DNA of 64,000 nt from Cryptomeria japonica. Lineage: Eukaryota; Streptophyta; Pinopsida; Cupressales; Cupressaceae. The stretch covers positions 560,393,945-560,457,944 of the forward strand of contig NC_081413.1 in NCBI RefSeq assembly GCF_030272615.1, in the 5' to 3' direction. Below are positions 11,226-19,947 of the stretch, one piece after another. Under the pieces are notes generated by a model. That model saw nothing but the letters and a program-made list of their open reading frames with translations. It made no database searches and was not told where the DNA came from. The first letter of the stretch is position 1, and every line of letters starts with the position of its first letter. The translations under genes were made by a program, and so were the position numbers.

Positions 11226-13208
11226 CGAGAACTGACATCATTGATTGGTTGACTGCAGGAGTATCTACCTATGCTGGAGTCACGGGAGAGATTCCCATCG
11301 ACTCAGAGGTTGCGACCAGAGTTGTCGATTCAGGATAGGATTGCTATTGAGGAGATGGGTCTCACACATGTGCTATATGTGCCTGAGTTTCGGGCAAACA
11401 TGGGTTTGCTGACTGCACTGGCAGAGAGATGGCACTCTGAGACTTGCACGTTTCACTTGCCTATGGGGGAGATGACAGTGACGCTGGAGGATGTGTACAG
11501 GATACTGCATATACCGATCGATGGAAAGATGATTCCATATGATCGTGACGGAGACAGGGAGGCACTGAGACAAGTATTTCAGGATCCCAGTTTGGAGATG
11601 AGAGCAGGTCACGTGGCATGGGATACCATGACCGCGACAGGTTTAGCATTACCAGCTGTGATTGGAGGAGCCATCAGTGGTTTCTTATGTCCAGATAGGG
11701 ATACACGGGGATTGGCAGTTGGCTGGGGAGGAGCATTGGAGACACTAGTGACAGAGCACACCAGATATGCATGGGGGCCATGTGTCCTGGCACATTTGTA
11801 CTATGAGCTGCATCAGTTTGTTTATCACGGATCAGTGGGCTTGGGCTGCGGACTGACTCTCCTACAGGTGTGGGCATATGAGCACCTTCCTATCACATGG
11901 CCTATCCATTTCAGAGGCAGAGGGCATGGACAGAGTTTTGTTCATTTATACGATATGATTACATCACAGCCTCGGATTGGTCGGCTGGAGCACTGGAGAT
12001 GCGTCATAGATGATATTGATATGGTTATTTGGAGGCCGTACCTGGGGTGCGAGGAGTGGGATGACGATGCCATGGAGCTGCCCTATACATTCAGGAGCAG
12101 GTATCTTATTGGGCGGACGCCCTATATTTTGGAGAGACAGTTGGTTGATAGGGTATGCAGACAGTTCGGCAGGATCCAGTGGATGCCGCGAGGCTCAGGC
12201 ATGTATGCCCATACAGTCAGAGATCAGGTACAGTTCAGGCCGCTGTTATTGTATGATCAGGCCGTGACACAGATGGTAGAGATGATGCCATTACCGTGGG
12301 ACATGTGGCTGGAGGTAGAGGATGCAGGGATGGACGCAGAGTACTCTGCATATTGGGCAGAGCATCCATTTCCGAGGTTGACAGATCCGGGAGAGCTGCT
12401 GGAGGGAGAGGTGGGAGGGGATGATGATGATGATGGTGGAGGAGATGGAGGTAGAGGCCAACGGAGGCGGAGAGGAGTAGTGGGGGAGAGGCAGGTGGCA
12501 CCTCGGAGGGAGGGAGGACAGGAGAGAGCAGCCCAGGTGGTGAGGGGTCGAGGTAGATTGCCCCTACAGGTACCAGCAGCACAGGGTCCTAGAGCACAGG
12601 GACCTAGACAGGTGCAGGGATAGGGACAGGTACAGAGACAGGTACCTATTCAGGCACCTAGACAGGTACAGGGAGAGGCACAGGTACAGGCACTTGCAGA
12701 GGAGGAGCCACAGGTAGAGGCTGAGGGTGGAGATCCTGAGGAGGATGAGTTGTTAGAGCTGAGAGAGATCTGCTAGGGCCAGGCAGATGAGATTGCAGAT
12801 TTGGTGCGGGAGAGGGATCGCCTCAGGATCAGGCTCAGGGACACAGAGCGAGAGAGAGACCAGGCCATCCAGCGATATACTGAGGCCGAGGCAGCTCTGA
12901 GGGCAGGGAGGCAGGCAGCAGAGGATGCAGGGGCAGGCTACGCATATGTGCTGCGAGTCAGAGAGGAGATTGCCTACTGGAGGGATCTGTACTATGGTGC
13001 CATGCCAGCGGATCAGCGGGCGAGGAGCTTCCATAGATCGTCGCGCACAGCGACGGCTACGGGAGGGAGTCGTAGGAGGCAGGCATCTAGCGGTGGGGTC
13101 ATGGGTCCGCCACCACCACCAGACAGGCAGGGGGATCCTGGAGCGGGACCATCTAGAGCTCAGACTCCGTCGAGGCCAGGCGGCTCCGAGGGAGGGAGTT
13201 CATCATAG

Positions 13209-14922
13209 CCATAGAGGGCTCCCCTTTGTATCAGTATATGTATCATTTTTGTATTGTAGACACCTGCGGGTGATTTTGTAGCCATATGATTTTTGACATC
13301 ATTGTATCCTGACACATTTTGATTATATATGAGATGATCCATTTTTGCGGCAGCTATATGCATGTGTACCTTATGTGATGAAATGTTCTTATGTGATACA
13401 TGTTTTATGATATGGATGCTTATATGATGCAATGCAATATATTTTTGTTCTTTTATGTTGTATATGTGATGCATGATGCGAATGTGAATGTATGTAATGC
13501 AAATGAATATGATAATGCAAATGATTATTTTCATAATGAAAATGTGAGATGTGCTAACATGTGTTGTATGCAGGATGTGATGCAATTATGATATCTATAT
13601 GTATGTATGAAATGCTTATATGTGGGGATGTAGGTGTAACTATATGAAATGCAAATATTTTTGGTGTGTCATTATACTCAGTCATGTGATAGTGAGCTAC
13701 GCGGACTCAAGAAGGATGATGGAAGTCAATCAAGAAAGGGGGATGGAAGATAGAAGATATGAACGTGAAAGAGCTTCTTGTGCGTTATCATCATTGAGCT
13801 TTATTATGGCAGAATAGGTTATGACAATCGAGGCATTTGTTCGGCCCAGAAAGTCATTGTATCTGTTTGCATGGAGATAAGACAGTCACAAACAAGGAAT
13901 GCCCCAGTTCATACTAGACTCACAGTGTCCTCATATCCTTGGACAAGTCATAGCATTACTAAAAGACAATCCACAGACAGCAAACAAAATAGGTGACGAT
14001 ACCCCATCCTCGCCTTTCTAGTCAAAGACATCCTGGAGATAAAATCTCTAGTCAAAGACATCCCGGAAAAGCTAAAAGACATGTCACCAAAAAGATAAAA
14101 TCAAAAGAAAACCAAGACTCGACACCAACATCCACTGTAGTTCTCAAGTTTAGTGTCTCTTGTCACTTGTTTAAGTCTTATTCGATTGTGGTCACAATGT
14201 TCACTTTCACAAAAAGGATAGATAGCACTGAACCATATGTTGTCTGAGTCTGTTGAAAGATTTGATTTTGAAGCTCATTGTTGCTGCTGTGTCTCATTTG
14301 AAACTGACTGAATCCATGAAAATGATACTTTATTGTGGAGAAGATGGAACTTTATTGTGGACTGGCGATGCAGATGTTGCTTTATTGCGGATTGTGCACG
14401 GATAGACTTGAAGGAAGCTGGAAGAAACTGTACTCCTCGAAACATGTGATGTTCTCAGTTCCACACCCATTACTAGATGTAGGATTTTGCCTTAGTCACA
14501 GATAGGATCTGATTTATTATGGATGGAAAGGGAGGTTTATTATGAATGGCTAACCAATCTTAGGTAGATCAATAACAAGCCATGATGGGAATGGGTAAGT
14601 TTATTGTGAACGAATAGGTTGTGAGTGTGTGCAAAGTGAAAGATGAAAGAGAATCCTGAAAGAGGGAGGAGCAAAGTCTCTACGCATGGCGCTGGTGACC
14701 CAGTTTTCACCATGGTACTTGCCCAGGGCACCACCAAAGTGGTTTTCACTGTTGGATGAAATTATTTCTCTTTACTTTTTTGGATTTTTTAATTTTTTTG
14801 TGTCACAAGGCGCCTGTTTGCCAGGTTTTCACCACGTAACGATTTTTTTGTTTTATAATTTTTTTGTATTTTTGAAATTTTTTGATTTTTTTGTATTTTT
14901 GAATTAGGATATTCCGAAGAGC
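13209..14922. other. Region between the PMD gene and pol end (convergent 3' regions)
   Basis: No domain-bearing frame is visible. The region includes an ATG and ATGC-rich simple-sequence stretch (13330-13640), a short tandem at 13990-14080 (two TCTAGTCAAAGACATCC copies), six TTTATTGTGGA-like units (14327-14612) and a T-rich run (14756-14905). The plus-strand PMD and minus-strand pol would both terminate here, so transcripts may overlap. Confidence 0.5.
14327..14612 (+). repeat. Six degenerate TTTATTGTGGA units
   Basis: Units start near 14327, 14349, 14379, 14511, 14534 and 14598 with cores TTTATTGTGGA, TTTATTGCGGA, TTTATTATGGA, TTTATTATGAA and TTTATTGTGAA. They resemble a decayed version of the CTTTGTGATGAACAG unit in the PMD intron, but spacing is irregular and stems are not evident. 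Confidence 0.45.
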
Positions 14923-15783
14923 TTATGTGTAGAACCTGCGAAGGTGCATGCTGTTGATAGGATCCTCCAAGGGTTCACCTTCTGTAGTTGAGAGCTGATA
15001 TGCCCCAGATCCATATACCGCTGTGATGATGTAAGGACCAAGCCAGTTTGGTTCGAACTTGCCCTTCTTATCTCTGTCTTGCTGATTCTTGGGGTTCTCT
15101 CTGAGGACTAAGTCACCTATCTCAAATGTGCGAGGCTTAACTTTGTGATTGTAACTGCGACTCATTCGTTGTTGGTAAGCCTTGAGATGATTAAAAGCAG
15201 TGTGTCTTCATTCCTCCATTAGTTCTAGTTCTTGTAAGCGAGAGACCCTGTAGTCTTCATCGTTGATTATGTTTCTCAAGGAGACCCGTAAAGAAGGTAG
15301 CTCGACCTCAATAGGCAAGATGGCTTCAGAGCCGTAGACAAGTGAGCAAGGTGTAGCTCCTGTAGGTGTGCAGACACTTGTGCGATAGGCCCAGAGTGCA
15401 GGATTGAGTTGGATATGCCAGTTACGGCCAGCGTCATCGACTGTCTTTTTAAGGATTTTGAGAATTGTTTTATTAGACGCCTCAGCTTGGCCATTACCTT
15501 GGGGGTAATATGGTGTGGAGAAACGATGGGAGATATGGAAGCGCTCACAGAGTTCATGAACATCCTGATTCTTGAAGGGACGTCCGTTATCAGTAATAAT
15601 GGAAGTAGGAATCCCGTATCGGCAAATGATGTAGTTCAGGATGAAGGTAGCGATTTGTTTCTCAGTAACTTGTGTGAGAGGCACGGCTTCAATCCACTTT
15701 GTAAAATACTCTGTGGCTGTGATAATGAATTTATGTCCATTGGAAGAAGGAGGGTGAATCTTGCCTATGAGATCGAGTCCCCA
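14923..15783 (-). pseudogene. Integrase core and C-terminus of the inner Tat pol
   Basis: The minus strand carries the rve-type integrase core. WGLDLIG (first catalytic Asp) lies just after the TAG at 15784-15786, IITDNGRPF (second Asp) follows, and GQAEASNKT (catalytic Glu) comes next. The C-terminal domain follows the TGA at 15208-15210 and includes GDLVLRENPKNQQ, then GPYIITAVYGSGAYQL and LRRFYT before TAA at 14923. All pieces share one frame with the upstream pol. The TAG fits TGG with G-to-A and the TGA fits CGA with C-to-T. If the stops are real the integrase is not made. Confidence 0.9.
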
Positions 15784-17304
15784 CTAACAAAAGGGCCAAG
15801 GAGATGTAAGTGGTTGTAGTTCCTGTGCTGGTGCATGTATAAGGTCACCATGAATTTGACACTGCTTACACTTCTTGACAAACTGATATGCATCTTTTTC
15901 CATAGTAGGCCAGTAGTATCCAGTCCTGATGAGTTTCTTGGCCAAGGTAGGACCACTAGTATGCGGACCACATATCCCTTCGTGCACTTCTCGTAACGCA
16001 ATCTGAGCTTCGTCATTCTCTAAACATCTAAGAAGGGTGCCATCTAGACCTCGTCGGTATAGGATATCTGCTAAAATGACGTATCGAGAGGATTGGCAAA
16101 TAAAAGTGCGGCGTTGATTGTTCGATAGATCGGGAGGTAAGATATTATCGCGAAGGTATGTGAATATGGAACCATATAACTGGGATTCAGGACCGACAAC
16201 GCATATCATTTCCATAGGAGTGATCTCATATGATGGAATCAACAGGTTGTCTACCAGGAACTCATAGCAGGTCTCATTTTGCGGTAGATCAATGAGCGAA
16301 GCGATTGTAGCCATGGCATTTGTAGTGCCATTCTGTTCTCTTGGTATCTGCTCAAACTCTATCTTTGCGAAGTGCTGTTTCAGATCATCTACCAGTTGTT
16401 TGTAAGGCATTAGCTTTTCATCTTTTGTTTGATAATCATCAGTTGCTTGACGGATGACAAGTTGAGAATCCCCAAAAACATGAAGTTCTTGGATCTTCCA
16501 CTGAACTGCAATTCTTAACCCAGTTGTTAATGCCTCGTATTCCGCTATATTGTTAGTGCAAGGAAATGATAAGCGGTATGACTTTGGTATAGAATCACCT
16601 TGGGGAGTTATAAAGAGTATACCCGCTCCTGCCCCATGCTGTGTATATGAGCCGTCAAAATATAATTGCCATGGCTTTGCAGGTGATATTGTTAGAATGG
16701 ACTCATTTGGAAATTCTGACTGTAGAGGAACATCATCTATCATGGGAGCATTTGCCAATTGGTCTGCAATGGCTTGTCCTTTTATAGCTTTTCTGTCCAC
16801 GTATTCAATGTCGAATTCACTCAAAATCATTACCCACTTGGCCAGCCGCCCAGTAAGTGTAGCTTTGTTGAGAAGATATTTTAGTGGATCAATTCTGGCA
16901 ATCAACTTAGTCTTGTGAGTGAGCATATAATGTCGTAATTTTTGTGAAGCAAAGACCACAGCGAGACATGCACGCTCGATTGGTGTGTAGTTTAGCTCAT
17001 ATCCCACCAATGTGCGACTGATATAGTAGACTGCTTTTTCCTTGCCGTCAGGTATTTGCTGTGCTAGGAGTGCCCCCAGTGCTGTCGGAGTAGCTGATAT
17101 GTAAAGTAGCAATGGTTGATCTGGAATTGGTGGCATCAAAACTAGCGGGTTCAAAAGATAGTCTTTGAGCGCCTGAAAAGCCTGTTGACAGTTCTCATCC
17201 CATTTGAACTTGATGTTTTTGTGTAGCAGGTGCTGGAAAGGGTTACACTTATCTGCAAGCTGTGCTATGAATCTTCGTATGGACTGGAGTCTCCCTTGTA
17301 AAGA
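15784..17304 (-). pseudogene. RNase H, archaeal-type RNase H and integrase zinc domain of the inner Tat pol
   Basis: In frame order there is, first, the gypsy RNase H (ALGALLAQQIPDG, YYISRTLVGYELNYTPIERACLA), which lacks the usual first Asp, as is normal in the Tat clade. Second comes the archaeal-type RNase H, with YFDGSYTQHGAGAG, NNIAEYEAL and VFGDSQLV, the D-E-D catalytic set. Third is the integrase HHCC zinc domain (EVHEGICGPH ... CKQCQIHG). The block follows a TGA at 17305-17307 (CGA-to-TGA pattern) and ends at the TAG at 15784. The paired RNases H are the clade diagnosis. Confidence 0.92.
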
Positions 17305-19947
17305 TCAAAGTTGACTGATATTCTTGGGTGGCGGCATATCCAAGATAGCCTTGACTTTTGCTGGATCAGCTTCTATTCCTCTTTTAGACACAATGAATCC
17401 TAAGAGCTTCCCGGAGGTTACTCCAAAGACACATTTCTTAGGATTTAACCTTACCTTGTATTTTTCCAGCCGATCAAAGACAACTGAAAGTATGTCCAAG
17501 TGTGTGTCTCTGTCTATTGATTTTCCCAAAAGATCGTCAACATAATCTTCCATGGTTATGTGCATGAGATCATGAAAAATAGTGGTCATCGCTCTTTGAT
17601 AAGTGGCGCCTGCATTTTTCAGCCCAAAGGGCATGACATTCCAACAAAAGGTTCCCCATGGACAAGTGAATGATGTTTTATGTTGATCTTCAGGTGCAAT
17701 CCTGATTTGATTATATCCAAAAAATCCGTCCATTAAAGATAACATTTCATGGCCTGCTGTGAGGTCAACAATCAAGTCAATGTTTGGTAATGGGAAATCG
17801 TCCTTTGGACAAGCTTTGTTGATATCTCTGAAGTCTGTACATATTCGGATGCTGCGATCCGGTTTGCTAACAGGTACTAAGTTGGAAATCCATTCAGGAT
17901 AATCAATTGGGCGTATGAATCCGACATCCAATAATTTCTCCAGCTCTGCCTTGACTAGCAATGCCACTTGTGGATGCATTTTCCTCAATTTCTGTTTTAC
18001 TGGCTTTGCCCCCGGTTTGACTGTCAAATGATGCATTACTAAATCCGGGTCTAGCCCAAGCATATCAGCGTAAGACCATGCGAAGTTGATTTGTCGTTCC
18101 TTAAAGAAGCTTATGAATCTTGCTCTCTCGGCCTCTGTCAATGATTGAGCCAAAAATATGTTGTGTGGAACCTCTGCTGTATCAATGTTTGTCTTTATAG
18201 TCTCCTCTACCAACATGGATGATTTTTCCTCGTATGATGCTGGGAGAATGTCGAGCCTTCCATCTTCGCGTGCCTCAGAGAGGTTTTCACCCTCAGATAC
18301 GACCTTTCTTTTTACTTTTTTGGAGTCAGATAGCGCCACAGTGTGGTTTTCGCCATAAGACCCTTGTTTTGTTTTTATTTTCACATTTTTGCGACTAGAA
18401 GGCCCAACACCCTCACCAAAGTATGCTATGTTGTTGAGCTCTATGGCGTATCCTGCTTTGTGGTCTCTAGGGGGAAGATCATCTCGAATGCCAAGATAGT
18501 CGATAATAGCTTCGTCATTTTGAAATGTATCAAATTGTGCTGGTCCTTCATGATCCCAGTCAATGAGTTGGGGGTGAACGAGGGGAAGGTCTTTAATGTT
18601 TTCAGAGTTTGCTGGACGAAGAGTGAAGATGTGGTTATATTCAGGTATGTCAAGGTAATCGTCGAGGTCATCGATGGCACTCTCCTCATCAGTTTCGATC
18701 GTAAGCGAATCCAAATTGTCATCGCTAGTAGTGCCTTCCGGGACAGGTGTCCTCATCCTATGTGATTTTGACCGAGGACCTTGAAATGAAGCTTGTGCGG
18801 GATCCTTATGGGTTGGTTCTTGACCAACTCTGAACTTTTTGTAAAATTCCTCCTCCTCTGTAGGTTCATCTGGCTCTCTGAATGTCTCGGTGAGCTCATA
18901 GTCACTGGAGGATTTGTCTGAACCCCATTCCCACTCATTGGAGTCTGTGGAATGGTAATCCTCTTGTTGAACTTCGGCAACTTTAATTCGCCATGTCTCT
19001 TTTGTTCTTTTATTGTGTAGTCTGGGATTCAGAAAACCAAGCCCCTTGGAGCGTTCCCTTCTTGTAGTTAGCTCAGGTTGTAAGGGCTCCATGACACCTT
19101 CTTTGCGTAGTCCGAGAGGGCTTTTTCCATCATACCCGAATCTTTGCAGAATTTTGAAGCCTTTGCCATAGTTCTCACAGGGTATAATAATCTGATCATG
19201 TGTGTCCTCTTCAACGTCCTTATAGAGCATTTTATATAAATTTTCTTCTTCTAGTTCACCCCATTTTTGAAAGATGGTAGGATCCCATTTGAGTATCATG
19301 ATGGAGATTTTCTTGTTAGGATGTGGCCTCCCATATTCCTTGGGAGAGCTCATGACTTGTCGTAAAAACATTGTTTGATTCAAAGTGTATTCTCCCATGC
19401 CTTTGTCTTGAAACTTGGCTCTAAGTTCACCTTGTTTGGATGTCGAGGGCTTTAATGACTCAGGATCAATATATGCTGAAGAAGGAGTAGCCTCACGATT
19501 GCTGGGAATGATAGTCTCAGTATGTGATCTCAAGTTATTACAATATATGAATGGATTTGGATCACCATTGACCATTACCTCAACTCCATTGTGAGGGAAC
19601 TTTATGCATTGATGGTATGTTGATGGGACTGCCCTCATTTCGTGAATCCACAGAGGTCCTAGCAATATGTTATACGTGAGATCTAGATCTAGGACTTGAC
19701 AAACCACATCCTTTGTGACTGGCCCTATTCTTAGTGGTAAGGTGACCGTGCCCTTGGACGAGCGCTCTTCATCATCATAAGCCTTAATGGTGATTTGGTT
19801 TGTAGAATTCACAGCTTTGTCAGAATATCCCAATTGTCTGATGGTGCTCAATGTACAAATATTAAAACTTGCTCCTCCATCTATCAGGACTCGCTTTATT
19901 CGATGTTTATGTATGAAGGCTTCAACATGTAGAGGTGCATTATGTGG
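17305..19947 (-). CDS. Protease, G-patch-like segment and reverse transcriptase of the inner Tat pol
   Basis: The frame continues gag after its TAG (19948-19950). The protease active site DGGAS lies near 19875-19893. About 250 codons on is a segment shaped like a G-patch (ILQRFGYDGKSPLGL ... GVMEPLQPE ... SKGLGF). An acidic spacer is followed by the RT: PGAKPVKQKLRKM, SIRICTDFRDINKACPKD, FPLPNID, MPFGLKNAGATYQR and the catalytic YVDD near 17545. Then comes KCVFGVTSGKLLGFIVS. The frame ends at a TGA at 17305, just inside the RT/RNase H connection. This open stretch of 2.6 kb is otherwise intact. The residue after YVDDLL is Gly rather than the usual Val. Confidence 0.9.
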   Translation of the reverse strand, partial: PHNAPLHVEAFIHKHRIKRVLIDGGASFNICTLSTIRQLGYSDKAVNSTNQITIKAYDDEERSSKGTVTLPLRIGPVTKDVVCQVLDLDLTYNILLGPLWIHEMRAVPSTYHQCIKFPHNGVEVMVNGDPNPFIYCNNLRSHTETIIPSNREATPSSAYIDPESLKPSTSKQGELRAKFQDKGMGEYTLNQTMFLRQVMSSPKEYGRPHPNKKISIMILKWDPTIFQKWGELEEENLYKMLYKDVEEDTHDQIIIPCENYGKGFKILQRFGYDGKSPLGLRKEGVMEPLQPELTTRRERSKGLGFLNPRLHNKRTKETWRIKVAEVQQEDYHSTDSNEWEWGSDKSSSDYELTETFREPDEPTEEEEFYKKFRVGQEPTHKDPAQASFQGPRSKSHRMRTPVPEGTTSDDNLDSLTIETDEESAIDDLDDYLDIPEYNHIFTLRPANSENIKDLPLVHPQLIDWDHEGPAQFDTFQNDEAIIDYLGIRDDLPPRDHKAGYAIELNNIAYFGEGVGPSSRKNVKIKTKQGSYGENHTVALSDSKKVKRKVVSEGENLSEAREDGRLDILPASYEEKSSMLVEETIKTNIDTAEVPHNIFLAQSLTEAERARFISFFKERQINFAWSYADMLGLDPDLVMHHLTVKPGAKPVKQKLRKMHPQVALLVKAELEKLLDVGFIRPIDYPEWISNLVPVSKPDRSIRICTDFRDINKACPKDDFPLPNIDLIVDLTAGHEMLSLMDGFFGYNQIRIAPEDQHKTSFTCPWGTFCWNVMPFGLKNAGATYQRAMTTIFHDLMHITMEDYVDDLLGKSIDRDTHLDILSVVFDRLEKYKVRLNPKKCVFGVTSGKLLGFIVSKRGIEADPAKVKAILDMPPPKNISQL

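Larger units (their letters stand above)
10471..11258 (+). other. Predicted intron of PMD copy A
   Basis: The intron begins GTAAGTACC and ends TTGACTGCAG, is 788 bp, and splits two phase-0 exons. The homologous intron in copy B (61238-62027) is 790 bp with the same borders. It contains the GCGTCTGTG array and the hairpin array described separately. Without splicing, exon 1 would not connect to the PMD frame. Confidence 0.7.
10405..13208 (+). pseudogene. Antisense plant mobile domain (PMD) gene, two exons, copy A
   Basis: Exon 1 (10405-10470, 22 codons) ends ...GAGCCA before a GTAAGTACC donor. Exon 2 (11259-13208, 650 codons) begins after TTGACTGCAG, and both exons are in phase 0. Exon 2 holds a PMD (aminotransferase-like plant mobile domain): GLTHVLYVPEF, ERWHSETCTFHLP, GEMTVTLEDVYRIL, WGPCVLAHLYYEL and LLQVWAYEHLP. 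After it come an acidic and Gly-rich linker, a Q/P/G-rich low-complexity stretch, a charged coiled-coil (RERDRLRIRLRDTERERD) and a Ser/Gly-rich tail. Stops at 10438 (TGA), 12621 (TAG) and 12774 (TAG) each fit one C-to-T change, and the second copy has sense codons there. Host PMD proteins (MAIN, MAIL1) act in transposon silencing, so an anti-silencing role is possible but is an inference. Confidence 0.85.

Noticed and set aside
12235..12582. Minus-strand 115-codon ORF inside PMD exon 2
   Set aside because: It is a shadow of the plus-strand PMD frame. Its His/Pro/Leu-rich composition comes from GAT and GGA repeats read backwards.
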